Positions 17,663 through 26,066 of a DNA stretch of 64,000 nucleotides are shown here, piece after piece. The notes under the pieces were generated by a model. The model was not told the DNA's origin. It was given only the letters and a program-made list of their open reading frames with translations, and made no database searches. The position numbers and the translations under genes are program-made. Positions within the stretch are counted from its first letter, which is position 1. Each line of letters starts with the position of its first letter. The DNA is from Microbacterium luteolum (GTDB lineage Bacteria > Actinomycetota > Actinomycetes > Actinomycetales > Microbacteriaceae). Location of the stretch: NCBI RefSeq assembly GCF_039533965.1, contig NZ_BAAAUN010000001.1:1462950-1526949 (forward strand), written 5' to 3'.

Positions 17663-19113
17663 CCCGCACGCGCACGATCCTGTTCTGGGCGGTCGCGGCT
17701 GCCCTGCTGATCGGACACGTGATCGTCGCCTGGCACAGCCTCGTCGTCTGGCGCTTCTGGGAGGACGAGGCGTTCAACCTCACCGTCCCGCGGAATCTGC
17801 TCGCCGGCCTCGGCTATTCGAGTGACGGCGCCCTCTCCGGTTCGACCATCACCCCGTTCGATCCGCGCATCTCCACCGGCCCTGTCGTGCTCCTTCCGGT
17901 CGCCCTGCTGCTCGCCACGGGCATCGACCCCGTCATCGCCGCCCGCCTCATCCCCCTCGCCTACTGGGTGCTGCTTCTCGCCGGCCTCGCCGTCATCGGT
18001 CACCGGATCGCCGGACGCTGGGCGGCTCTGCTCGCCGTGGCCGTCCCGCTGGCCTTCACCGCCGGCGCCGGGGTGTCACCGATCCAGGGGCCGGCCGACC
18101 TGCTCGGCGAGATCCCGGCCGCCGCACTCCTCGTGTGGGCGCTGATCGCGCTGCCCCGGCGGGCGTGGTTGGCGGGTCTGCTGGTCGGACTCGCGATCCA
18201 GGCCAAGCTCATCGTGCTGCTCGCCCTCCCGGCCTTCGCGGTCGCCCTGTGGGTGCTGTCGGACGGCACGGGCTGGGCACGTATCCGCGATCTGCTGCGA
18301 CGCGCCTGGCTCCCGCTCGTGCTCGTCGCCGTGCCGACGCTCCTGTTCGAGCTCGTCGCGCTCGCCTCCCTGGGGTTCAGCGGTTTCGTGGAGCATCTCC
18401 GGAACCTCGTCAACTTCGTCCGCAGCGGTGGTCAGGGCGACGCCGCCACCTCGGTCTTCCAGAAGCTCGGTGCGCTGGCGGACTCGTGGTCGCTGCCCGG
18501 CGTGATCGCGGCCGTCGGAGCCGTCATCGCGATCGGACTCGCTGCCGCGGGTGTCGTCCTCCGCTGGCGCTCGGCCACACCCGCAGAGCGGATCGTGATC
18601 GCGTACGCGCTGGCGGCCTTCGTCGGCGCCCTCGCCTTCGTCGGCTGGTGGGCGACCGCGTCGCGGCTGCCCCTCTGGGTGCGGCATCCGGCGCCCGGCG
18701 TCTTCGCCTTCTTCCCGATCATCGCCGCGGTCGCGGTCTGGGCCGTCGTGCGGATGCCGCGGGGGCGTGCCATCCGGATCGTCGGCGTCGCCGCGGTATC
18801 CGCGCTGGCGCTCGTCGTCGCGGCAGGCGGCGTCCTGCACGTCGCCGCGCAGTTCGCCCCGCGCACGCTCATCACGCTGGAGGAGCAGCGCACCGGCGTG
18901 GCTCCGCTCGCAGCCTGGGTCGAGGACAACGACGTCGAATGGCTGGCCGCAGACCCCTGGGGCGCCGCCGTGGCGCCGATCGTCCTCACCGGGGCGCACG
19001 TCGGGCTGTTCGATGCCGTGGCCATGCAGGACGCACCGCGGCTCACCGGCCTCGCCTGCACGACCGAGACGCTCGCCGACAGCGGCTACTTCCGCATCTG
19101 CGCCGCGCCCTGA
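17659..19113 (+). CDS. GT-C (ArnT/GT39-like) membrane glycosyltransferase
   Basis: The 484-residue protein has about ten hydrophobic segments and an early extracytoplasmic loop containing FWEDEAFNLTVPRNL. The acidic DE pair just after the first helix is the hallmark of GT-C enzymes that use polyprenyl-phosphate sugars. A short hydrophilic C-terminal domain follows (TLITLEEQRTGVAPLAAW). It should move a sugar, made by the upstream GT2 and flipped by GtrA, onto an acceptor outside the membrane. The ATG overlaps the GT2 stop as ATGA, implying tight coupling. The acceptor could be the locus polysaccharide, teichoic-like polymer or a protein; sequence does not decide. Confidence 0.85.
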   Translation: MTRTRTILFWAVAAALLIGHVIVAWHSLVVWRFWEDEAFNLTVPRNLLAGLGYSSDGALSGSTITPFDPRISTGPVVLLPVALLLATGIDPVIAARLIPLAYWVLLLAGLAVIGHRIAGRWAALLAVAVPLAFTAGAGVSPIQGPADLLGEIPAAALLVWALIALPRRAWLAGLLVGLAIQAKLIVLLALPAFAVALWVLSDGTGWARIRDLLRRAWLPLVLVAVPTLLFELVALASLGFSGFVEHLRNLVNFVRSGGQGDAATSVFQKLGALADSWSLPGVIAAVGAVIAIGLAAAGVVLRWRSATPAERIVIAYALAAFVGALAFVGWWATASRLPLWVRHPAPGVFAFFPIIAAVAVWAVVRMPRGRAIRIVGVAAVSALALVVAAGGVLHVAAQFAPRTLITLEEQRTGVAPLAAWVEDNDVEWLAADPWGAAVAPIVLTGAHVGLFDAVAMQDAPRLTGLACTTETLADSGYFRICAAP

Positions 19114-19142
19114 GCGCACCGCGAAGCCGCCGCGGACGCGAA

Positions 19143-19171
19143 ACGCCCCCGGCCCGAAGGCGCGGGGGCGT
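19143..19171. terminator. Hairpin between convergent GT-C gene and glmM
   Basis: The arms ACGCCCCCG (19143-19151) and CGGGGGCGT (19163-19171) form a nine-pair stem with an 11-base loop between two convergent genes. It can serve both strands. No long T run follows. Confidence 0.7.
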
Positions 19172-19201
19172 CCCGATCTCGTCGTGTCGACGTGAGTCGT
19201 G

Positions 19202-20560
19202 TCAGAGCGCCAGGCGCTCCTGGACGACGCCGGCCAGACGATCCGCGTATTCGCGCACCGACTCGGCATCCGCCGCTTCCACCATGACGCGCACGAGCGG
19301 CTCGGTGCCGGACTTGCGCAGCAGCACGCGCCCGGTGTCGCCCAGCTCGGCTTCGACCTCGAGCACGGCCTGCTTGACGTGCTCGTCGTCTGCGACGCGA
19401 TCCTTGTCGACGTCGCGCACGTTGATGAGCACCTGCGGGTAGACGGTCATCACGGAGGCGAGCTCCGCGATCGACTTCTTCTGGCGCGCCATCTCGGCCA
19501 CGAGGTGCAGGCCCGTGAGGAGTCCGTCGCCCGTGGTGGCGTACTCGCTCATGATGACGTGACCGGACTGCTCGCCGCCCAGGGCGTAGCCGCCGGCGTT
19601 CATGTCCTCGAGGACGTAGCGGTCGCCGACAGCGGTCTGTCGCACGGTGATGCCGTGCTCGCGCATGGCGACGTGCAGGCCGAGGTTGCTCATCACCGTC
19701 GCGACGAGCGTGTCGTCGGTGAGGTGTCCGCGCTCCTTCATCGACACCGCGATGATCGCCATGATCTGGTCGCCGTCGATGTGGTTGCCCTGAGCATCCA
19801 CAGCGAGGCAGCGGTCCGCGTCGCCGTCATGGGCGATGCCGATGTCGGCGCCCAGACGCACGACGGCCTCAGCGAGGTTGTCGAGGTGGGTCGAGCCGAC
19901 GCCGTCGTTGATGTTCCACCCGTCGGGGTCGGCACCGATGACGGTCACCTCGGCGCCCGCGTCGCGGAACGTCTCCGGGGAGACGCCGGATGCCGCGCCG
20001 TGCGCGCAGTCCAGCACCACGTGGATGCCGTCGAGCCGGTTCGGGAGCGAGCCGAGGAGATGCAGGACGTAGCGGTCCTCCGCGTCGGAGAACCGCTCGA
20101 TACGACCGACGCCGGCGCCGGTCGGGCGGAGCATCTCCCCCGACATGGCCTCTTCGATGCGCTGCTCGACGACGTCGGGGAGCTTGCGCCCGCCGCGCGC
20201 GAAGATCTTGATGCCGTTGTCGGGCGCGGCGTTGTGCGACGCCGAGATCATCACGCCGAAGTCGGCGTCACGGTCGGCGACGAGGAACGCGAGAGCCGGC
20301 GTCGGGATGACGCCCGCCTCGAGCACGTCGACGCCCGAGGACGCGAGACCGGCAGAGACCGCAGCCGTGAGGAAGTGTCCCGAGACCCGGGGGTCACGGG
20401 CGACAACTGCGGTGAGTCGCTTGCCTTCGGCTTTGCGAGACTCCGCAGTACGGCCCTGGCCCAGGACGACAGCAGTCGCCTGGGCCAGGGTGAGCGCCAG
20501 GTCGGCGGTGAGGATGCCGTTGGCAAGTCCTCGCACGCCGTCCGTGCCAAAAATCGGCAT
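19202..20560 (-). CDS. glmM: Phosphoglucosamine mutase
   Basis: The 452-residue enzyme begins [17 protein letters not shown] and has the active-site phosphoserine motif [10 protein letters not shown], the metal loop DGDADRC, the sugar-binding GEQSGH and the phosphate-binding LRKSGTEP. It interconverts glucosamine-6-phosphate and glucosamine-1-phosphate, supplying UDP-GlcNAc for peptidoglycan and also for the nearby glycan pathways that start from UDP-GlcNAc. It follows rpsI by 14 bases, the usual actinobacterial rplM-rpsI-glmM order, so it is probably transcribed with the ribosomal genes. Confidence 0.98.
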   Translation of the reverse strand: MPIFGTDGVRGLANGILTADLALTLAQATAVVLGQGRTAESRKAEGKRLTAVVARDPRVSGHFLTAAVSAGLASSGVDVLEAGVIPTPALAFLVADRDADFGVMISASHNAAPDNGIKIFARGGRKLPDVVEQRIEEAMSGEMLRPTGAGVGRIERFSDAEDRYVLHLLGSLPNRLDGIHVVLDCAHGAASGVSPETFRDAGAEVTVIGADPDGWNINDGVGSTHLDNLAEAVVRLGADIGIAHDGDADRCLAVDAQGNHIDGDQIMAIIAVSMKERGHLTDDTLVATVMSNLGLHVAMREHGITVRQTAVGDRYVLEDMNAGGYALGGEQSGHVIMSEYATTGDGLLTGLHLVAEMARQKKSIAELASVMTVYPQVLINVRDVDKDRVADDEHVKQAVLEVEAELGDTGRVLLRKSGTEPLVRVMVEAADAESVREYADRLAGVVQERLAL

Positions 20561-20574
20561 CGGAGCAGCGGACC

Positions 20575-21060
20575 TTAACGCTTCGAGTACTGAGGCGCCT
20601 TACGGGCCTTCTTGAGACCAGCCTTCTTGCGCTCCTTGACGCGAGCGTCGCGCGAGAGGAAGCCGGCCTTCTTCAGGGTCGGACGGTTGTTCTCCTCGTC
20701 GATGCCGTTCAGCGAACGGGCGATGCCGAGACGAAGCGCGCCGGCCTGGCCCGAGGGGCCACCACCCGAGATGCGGGCGATGACGTCGTAGGCGCCGGTG
20801 AGGTTGAGCACCGTGAACGGGTCGTTGATCAGCTGCTGGTGCAGCTTGTTCGGGAAGTAGTCCTCGATCGTGCGGCCGTTGACCGTGATCGTTCCCGAGC
20901 CGGGGACGATGCGCACGCGGGCGATGGCCTGCTTGCGACGGCCGACAGCGGCACCCGGGACGCTGAGCACGGGGCGGGGAGCCGCCTCGACTGCTTCGGT
21001 CTCGGGGGTCGACGTCGAGAAGTTCTGGGGGGTTTCGGTGGTGTCCTGGATGTCAGCCAC
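20575..21060 (-). CDS. rpsI: 30S ribosomal protein S9
   Basis: The 161-residue protein has an acidic N-terminal extension of about 35 residues, as in other Actinobacteria, followed by the S9 core: [16 protein letters not shown], the LLINDPF-like segment, [19 protein letters not shown] and the basic tail ending KAPQYSKR that reaches the P-site tRNA. It is 27 bases downstream of rplM and upstream of glmM in one operon. Confidence 0.99.
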   Translation of the reverse strand: MADIQDTTETPQNFSTSTPETEAVEAAPRPVLSVPGAAVGRRKQAIARVRIVPGSGTITVNGRTIEDYFPNKLHQQLINDPFTVLNLTGAYDVIARISGGGPSGQAGALRLGIARSLNGIDEENNRPTLKKAGFLSRDARVKERKKAGLKKARKAPQYSKR

Positions 21061-21087
21061 GAGTATGTCCTTAAGTCTTTACGGCGC

Positions 21088-21534
21088 TTACTGGGCGACC
21101 TGGTCGAGGGTGTACGTCTTCGGCTGCTGAGCGGCGTGCGGGTGCTCGGCACCGACGTAGACCTTGAGCTTCGACAGCTGCTGACGGCCGATGCTGTTCT
21201 TGGGGAGCATGCCACGGATGGCCTTCTCCACAGCACGGACCGGGTTCTTCTCCATCAGCTCGGCGTAGGTGACCGACTTCAGGCCGCCCGGGTAACCGGA
21301 GTGGCGGTAGGCCAGCTTCTTCTGGAGCTTCTGACCGGTGAGCGCGACCTTGTCGGCGTTCACGATGATGACGAAGTCACCCGAGTCGATGTGGTTGGCG
21401 AAGGTGGGCTTGTGCTTGCCACGCAGGAGCGTAGCGGCGTGCGAAGCCAGGCGGCCGAGAACGACGTCGGTGGCGTCGATGACGACCCAGTCACGCTGGA
21501 CCTCGCCGGCCTTCGGGGTGTAAGTGCGCGTCAC
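21088..21534 (-). CDS. rplM: 50S ribosomal protein L13
   Basis: The 148-residue protein has the L13 features: [16 protein letters not shown] near the start, [20 protein letters not shown], and the [19 protein letters not shown] block. It binds 23S rRNA early in large-subunit assembly. First gene of the rplM-rpsI-glmM operon. The start is a GTG/ATG region at 21534 downstream of a long leader. The leader contains a promoter-like sequence placed inside a terminator-like hairpin. Confidence 0.99.
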   Translation of the reverse strand: MTRTYTPKAGEVQRDWVVIDATDVVLGRLASHAATLLRGKHKPTFANHIDSGDFVIIVNADKVALTGQKLQKKLAYRHSGYPGGLKSVTYAELMEKNPVRAVEKAIRGMLPKNSIGRQQLSKLKVYVGAEHPHAAQQPKTYTLDQVAQ

Positions 21535-21659
21535 GATAGTGCTGCTTTCTTATGTCGAACGGAGAAGTTCGTGAATCCCACTCCGGGGTGGTTCATCCCC
21601 AGGGGGAGGAACACGCCAGTGGAGGGCTCACGTTCGGATAGTGCATCTTCCCCGCAGAA

Positions 21660-21709
21660 GGGAAGGGCACCAAAGAGACAGCATACGCCACCCGGTGCCC
21701 TTCCCCCAA
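21660..21709 (-). promoter_or_regulatory. rplM promoter candidate embedded in a terminator-like hairpin
   Basis: Leftward reading gives TTGGGG (21709-21704), 18 bases, then TATGCT (21685-21680), a good promoter for rplM with a leader of about 140 bases. The -10 lies in the loop of a 12-pair inverted repeat, GGGAAGGGCACC (21660-21671) against GGTGCCCTTCCC (21694-21705), which can also end transcription of the MBL gene just upstream. Confidence 0.55.
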
Positions 21710-21717
21710 ACCGGCCC

Positions 21718-22470
21718 TCAGCCGACGTCGACCCGCGCCCCTGCCGTCAGCACGCGGAGCCGATCGCCCTGTCCGGCGTACCCGAACATGGCGACGAGTC
21801 GTTCCCGGGTCTCGGAGAAGTGGAACCAGCCCTCCGCGTGCACGGGAACGATCACGGCGTCGGAGAGGACGTCGGCCGCCTCCAGCGCCGTCCGCGCGTT
21901 CAGCGTCAGGTCGGCGTCCCCGAAGCGCCCGACGTTGGCGGCTCCGGCGAAGAGGACGGCGATCCCGATGCCGGGGAAGCGCCCGGCTATCTCGCGGACG
22001 ACGTCGACGGAGGCGTTGTCGCCGGAGACGTACATCGTGGGATGGCCATCGGCTTCGAGCACGAAGCCGGTCACCGGGCCGGACAGCGCCTCGGCCCCCT
22101 CGGGCCCGTGCAGCGCGGGCACCGCCGTGACGACGACGTCACCGACGCGGTGCTGCTGCCACGACACCAGGCCCGTGATGCCGGGGATGCGGGTGGCTGA
22201 CTCCTCGGTGCCGAGCACGAGCGGCACCTCGCCCAGCAGCGCCCGCCCAGTGGTGTCGAGGTTGTCGTCGTGCTGGTCGTGGGAGAGCAGCACGACGTCG
22301 ATCGCGCCGAGAGCGGATGCCGGGACGGCGGGGCCGGTCAGCTTGCGGAGCACGATCGGGCCCTCGTACGAGCCCGGCTCGTCGAAGGTCGGGTCGGTCA
22401 GGAACCCGAGGCCCGCGTAGGTGAAGTGGAGCGTGGGTCCGCCGACGAGGAGAGCAGAGATCTGTGTCAT
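21718..22470 (-). CDS. MBL-fold metal-dependent hydrolase (UlaG-like)
   Basis: The 250-residue protein has the metallo-beta-lactamase fold of the UlaG/UPF0173 type. LHFTYAGLGFLTDPTFD near the start is followed by the metal motif LLSHDQHDDNLD, a variant of HxHxDH. Further ligand candidates are in ALHGPEG, YVSGDNAS and VHAEGWFHF. The ATG at 22470 has GGAG nine bases upstream. A longer frame to 22593 crosses the divergent gene and is rejected. The opposite-strand neighbour is a GlxA-type regulator starting 71 bases away, which probably controls it. Substrate unknown. Confidence 0.88.
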   Translation of the reverse strand: MTQISALLVGGPTLHFTYAGLGFLTDPTFDEPGSYEGPIVLRKLTGPAVPASALGAIDVVLLSHDQHDDNLDTTGRALLGEVPLVLGTEESATRIPGITGLVSWQQHRVGDVVVTAVPALHGPEGAEALSGPVTGFVLEADGHPTMYVSGDNASVDVVREIAGRFPGIGIAVLFAGAANVGRFGDADLTLNARTALEAADVLSDAVIVPVHAEGWFHFSETRERLVAMFGYAGQGDRLRVLTAGARVDVG

Positions 22471-22540
22471 GGATCGAGTCTCCGGCATCCTCCGCGGCGG
22501 GCCCAGTGGCCTGGAAGCACACTTCCGATAGGATCGGGCC

Positions 22541-23512
22541 ATGGCCTCCTCCGCTCCCCGTTCCCGCGTGGCGGTGCTCGCCTTCCCGCACATCAGCCCC
22601 TTCCACCTGTCCGTCCCGACACTGGTCTTCGGCGGCGCGGGACTCGACGGCGTGAGGGGTCTCTACGACGTCGACGTGTGCGCCGAGCAGCCAGGATCGA
22701 TGCCGACCGCGGCGGGATACGGCATCCAGGTCGACGTCGGACTCGAGGCGATGGACGAGGCGGACCTCGTGGTCATCCCCAGCTGGCGCGAGGGATCGGA
22801 GCCGTCGGCGGCGCTGCTCGACGCGGTACGGAGAGCCCACCGTCGCGGCGCGCGCATCGTCGGGCTCTGCCTGGGCACCATCGTGGTCTCCGCATCCGGC
22901 ATCGCCGACGGACGCGAGGTGTCGACGCACTGGGCCGCCGCCGATCGGCTGTCGGCGGCGGAGCCGCAGATCCGTGTGCGCGACGACGTGCTGTGGTCCG
23001 ATCTGGGCGATGTGGTGACCTCCGCCGGCGCCGCGGCCGCGCTGGACTGCTGCCTCCATATCGTCCGCTCGGACCATGGGAGCGTCGCCGCAGCGACGCT
23101 GGCCCGCTCACTGGTGCTCGCGCCGCACCGCACCGGGTCGCAGGCCCAGTACATCCCCGCGCCGGTGGTCGCCGTGTCGGCCGACGATCCGATCGGCGGG
23201 GCGATGCGGTGGGCGCGCGAGCGCCTCGGCACACCCATCGATGTGGACGGCTGGGCCGCGTCGACGCACATGTCCCGTCGCACGTTCACTCGACGCTTCC
23301 GCGACCGCACCGCGACGAGTCCGCAGCAGTGGCTGCTCGATCAGAGGGTCGAGTTCGCTCGCACGCTGCTCGAGAGCGGCGACGACACGATCGAGCGGGT
23401 CGCAGAACTCGCCGGATTCGGCAGCGCGGTGTCGCTCCGCCTGCACTTCCGTCAACGGCTCGGCGTCAGCCCGGCGGCGCATCGTGCGGCGTTCCGCCCC
23501 GGGGCCGCCTGA
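22541..23512 (+). CDS. GlxA family regulator: DJ-1/PfpI domain plus AraC DNA-binding domain
   Basis: The 323-residue protein combines an N-terminal DJ-1/PfpI-like domain (VAVLAFPHISPFHLSVPTLV, with a nucleophile-elbow-like IVGLCLGTIVVSASG around residue 110) and a C-terminal AraC HTH pair (AASTHMSRRTFTRRFR and ERVAELAGFGSAVSLRLHFR). This is the GlxA arrangement of small-molecule-responsive activators. It is divergent from the MBL hydrolase. TAGGAT at 22529-22534 sits exactly six bases before the ATG and no Shine-Dalgarno is present, so the message may be leaderless. Confidence 0.92.
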   Translation: MASSAPRSRVAVLAFPHISPFHLSVPTLVFGGAGLDGVRGLYDVDVCAEQPGSMPTAAGYGIQVDVGLEAMDEADLVVIPSWREGSEPSAALLDAVRRAHRRGARIVGLCLGTIVVSASGIADGREVSTHWAAADRLSAAEPQIRVRDDVLWSDLGDVVTSAGAAAALDCCLHIVRSDHGSVAAATLARSLVLAPHRTGSQAQYIPAPVVAVSADDPIGGAMRWARERLGTPIDVDGWAASTHMSRRTFTRRFRDRTATSPQQWLLDQRVEFARTLLESGDDTIERVAELAGFGSAVSLRLHFRQRLGVSPAAHRAAFRPGAA

Positions 23513-23523
23513 GCGGTCGGCGC

Positions 23524-24192
23524 CTAGTCCGGCTTGACCGTCACCAGGATCGGCCGGTGATCGCTCGACCCCTGGGGCAGCGTGGTGATCCGCTCGATCT
23601 CGAAACCCGTCGAGGTGGCGAAGTCGTAGTGGCCGCGGAAGACGCGGTAGCGGGTGTAGGTGTGATCATCGCTCAGGGTCAGCGCGTACCCGTGGTCGCG
23701 CACCGCCTGACCGAGGTTCTCCTTGAAGATCGGGTAGTTGTAGTCCCCGACCATGAGCTGCGGGAGCCCTTCGCCGAGTGTCGCGAGCTCGGTGAGGGCC
23801 GCACGGATCTGATGGCGGCGCAGGGAGTTGAGCGCCGTCAGCGGCGCCGCGTGGAACGAGGCCACGATGAAGTCCTGGCCGTCGTCGATGTCGCGCAGAC
23901 GCGCCCCGAGCACGCGCTCGTGCGCCGGCTTCGCGATCCGGTCGTGCAGGGACTTCTTGAGCCCGAGCATGCGGATCCCCTGCAGGTGATACGTGCTCTC
24001 CCGGTAGAACAGCGCGATGCCGAGACGGTTGCCGTGCGTGGCATCCGCGAGCACGAGTCCGCCGATCCGTGGCGGGAGCTCGGGCACGTCGCACTCCTGC
24101 AGGCAGAGGATGTCGGGGTCGTGCTCGCGCACGAGAGCGGCGAGCTCGCCCGCGGCCCGGTGCTTCTGGAGGTTGTACGAGATGACCTTCAT
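23524..24192 (-). CDS. Endonuclease/exonuclease/phosphatase family protein
   Basis: The 222-residue protein starts MKVISYNLQKHRAAGELAAL and carries EEP-fold motifs: the metal-binding Glu in ILCLQECDV, FHAAPLTALNSLRRHQ, the catalytic GDYNYP and the final SSDHRPILVTV. The family includes DNase I-like nucleases, sphingomyelinases and inositol phosphatases. No secretion signal is visible, so it should act in the cytoplasm. A longer frame to 24384 overlaps the XRE-like gene and is not used. The substrate cannot be named. Confidence 0.9.
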   Translation of the reverse strand: MKVISYNLQKHRAAGELAALVREHDPDILCLQECDVPELPPRIGGLVLADATHGNRLGIALFYRESTYHLQGIRMLGLKKSLHDRIAKPAHERVLGARLRDIDDGQDFIVASFHAAPLTALNSLRRHQIRAALTELATLGEGLPQLMVGDYNYPIFKENLGQAVRDHGYALTLSDDHTYTRYRVFRGHYDFATSTGFEIERITTLPQGSSDHRPILVTVKPD

Positions 24193-24235
24193 GACCCCTC
24201 CCACGCTACCCGTCGTCGCTGTGCGCCGGCTCCGA

Positions 24236-25129
24236 TCACTCGTCGTATCCCCAGCGGATGCCGAGCACCCCCGGGCCGAATCCGTGACGCGCGAGGTGCA
24301 CGGAGCCGCTGCGCACCGGCCGCATCGACGACGCGTAGTCGTCTTCGGTCTCGATGTACTCCTCGCACCAGGCGGGGAGGGCATCGGGGTGGAAATGCAC
24401 CCAGATCAGGCTCTCGCGCGCGGGCCGCGATGTCGCATGCCAGGCGGACTGGCGCGGCGGATAACCGGGCGGGAACGTCTCCGTGAACTCGATGAGCGTC
24501 GTGCCGCCGGTGGTGATCGGCTCGTCGAGGGCGATCACCACCCCGGAGAGGAGATGTCCCGGGTGCAGGTACTCGCGGTCGATGCGCCCGCCGACGACGT
24601 CGGAGATCACCGACATCACCTCGGTCTCCTCGGGAGCGACGTCGATGAGCGGAAGCTCGGTGATCAGTCCCCTGGTCGCCTGCACGAGGGAGCGCATCAC
24701 GATGCTCTCGACGGCTCCGCTCGCCCCGACGCGCACCGTGAGATGGGTGGAGAGATCGCGGAGCGCCTCCTGCGGGGCGGACTGCAGCGCGCGCAGCGTC
24801 TCCTCCGTCTCGCGGTTCTCGCGCTCCTCGTCGAAGGGAAGCCGTGGTGGCGCCACCGGCCCCAGTCGCGTCGAGGGTCCGAGCAACGAACTCAGGTGCC
24901 CGCGGGGCAGACCGAGCCGGTCCTCGATACCGTCGACGGCGCTCAGCGATTGCGCACCCTCCGGTTGACGGTCGCCGGACCGCCAGTAGCTGAGGGTCGC
25001 CATCGACACGAGGTTGCCGTCGTCGGCTAGCCCCTGCTGCAGTCTCGACAGCGAGATCCCGCGTTCGGAGATCGCTGCGCGCAGGGCCGCGGCGAACGCA
25101 CCCGTCCGCGCATCGATCCGATCCGTCAC
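24236..25129 (-). CDS. XRE-like transcriptional regulator with large C-terminal domain
   Basis: The 297-residue protein has an N-terminal helix-turn-helix region (about residues 10-75, with SLSRLQQGLADDGNLVSMAT and a WRSGDRQPEG turn) followed by about 200 residues of unassigned sequence. That part contains ESIVMRSLVQATRGLITELP, HPGHLLSGVVIALDEPIT, SAWHATSRPARESLIWVHFH and RHGFGPGVLGIRWGYDE. The C-terminal part may sense a ligand. The start is a GTG at 25129 preceded by GGGGGA. Related proteins occur widely in Actinobacteria as uncharacterised XRE regulators. Neighbours give no hint of the regulon. Confidence 0.75.
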   Translation of the reverse strand: MTDRIDARTGAFAAALRAAISERGISLSRLQQGLADDGNLVSMATLSYWRSGDRQPEGAQSLSAVDGIEDRLGLPRGHLSSLLGPSTRLGPVAPPRLPFDEERENRETEETLRALQSAPQEALRDLSTHLTVRVGASGAVESIVMRSLVQATRGLITELPLIDVAPEETEVMSVISDVVGGRIDREYLHPGHLLSGVVIALDEPITTGGTTLIEFTETFPPGYPPRQSAWHATSRPARESLIWVHFHPDALPAWCEEYIETEDDYASSMRPVRSGSVHLARHGFGPGVLGIRWGYDE

Positions 25130-25170
25130 GTTTCCCCCGTCGTACTGTGAAGAGATCTGCCGGGTTCAGC

Positions 25171-26025
25171 TTACGGTCGGTCGTCGTTCCTGTCGCGGCG
25201 TGCCCGCGTCTGCTCCGCTCGGGCGGCGAGCAGCTCGTCGGCGGGATAGCCGACCTCGGTCAGTGTCAGGCCGCGCGCCGCCAGCACCTTGAACTCGCTG
25301 GTCCGTGTCAGGGCGTCCCGCAGCACCACGAGGTCTCCGATGTCGAGCCGCCCCTCGCCGACGGCGACGCATCCGCCGACGAGCGCGCGCACCATGCTGT
25401 GGCAGAACGCGTCGGCCTTGACCTCGGCCACCAGCACGCCGTCGGCGTCGCGTTCCCAGCGGTAGTCGAGGAGAGTGCGGATCGTCGTCGCCTCCTCGCG
25501 TGGCTTGCAGTACGCCGCGAAGTCATGCAGCCCGATGAGGGTGCGCGCCGCGGCATCCATCGCCTGGGAGTCGAGGCGCCCGCGGATGCTGGTCGTGTCG
25601 AGGCGCCGCAGCGGATCGAACCCCGCCTCCGCATCGGCGAGGCGGTAGCGGTAACGACGCCACACGGCGGAGAACCGGGCGTCGAAGCCCTCCGGCGCGA
25701 TCGAGCTCCGCGTCACCGTGACGTCGGAGTAGGCGCCGAGCACGCCGCGCATCCGCCCCGCGATCGAGCCTGCGGGGTCCTGCGCCGCACGGCCGTGCCG
25801 AGCCTCGATCCGCGCCCACTGGGCCTCATCGAGGTCGACGTGCGCCACCTGTCCGGTCGCGTGCACACCGGCATCCGTGCGTCCGGCGACCACGAACTGC
25901 ACGTCGGAGCCGACGATGCGGGCGAGCGCGGGTTCGAGCGTCCCCTGCACCGTGCGGAGCGTGGGCTGCTTCGCCCAGCCGCGGAAATGGGTGCCGTCGT
26001 AGGCGATGTCGAGCCGGATGCGCAC
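25171..26025 (-). CDS. truA: tRNA pseudouridine(38-40) synthase
   Basis: The 284-residue protein begins MRIRLDIAYDGTHFRGWAKQ and contains the catalytic Asp in VAGRTDAGVHATGQVAHVD, the RRYRYRL segment, and KADAFCHSMVRALVGGCVAVG near the end, all typical of TruA. It isomerises uridines at positions 38-40 of the tRNA anticodon arm. The Arg/Asp-rich tail is a short lineage-specific extension. It stands alone here rather than next to rplQ as in many Actinobacteria. Confidence 0.97.
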   Translation of the reverse strand: MRIRLDIAYDGTHFRGWAKQPTLRTVQGTLEPALARIVGSDVQFVVAGRTDAGVHATGQVAHVDLDEAQWARIEARHGRAAQDPAGSIAGRMRGVLGAYSDVTVTRSSIAPEGFDARFSAVWRRYRYRLADAEAGFDPLRRLDTTSIRGRLDSQAMDAAARTLIGLHDFAAYCKPREEATTIRTLLDYRWERDADGVLVAEVKADAFCHSMVRALVGGCVAVGEGRLDIGDLVVLRDALTRTSEFKVLAARGLTLTEVGYPADELLAARAEQTRARRDRNDDRP

Positions 26026-26066
26026 GGAGCAAGCCTAGGACAAGCCCGCGAGCCCGCTTGCGATGC

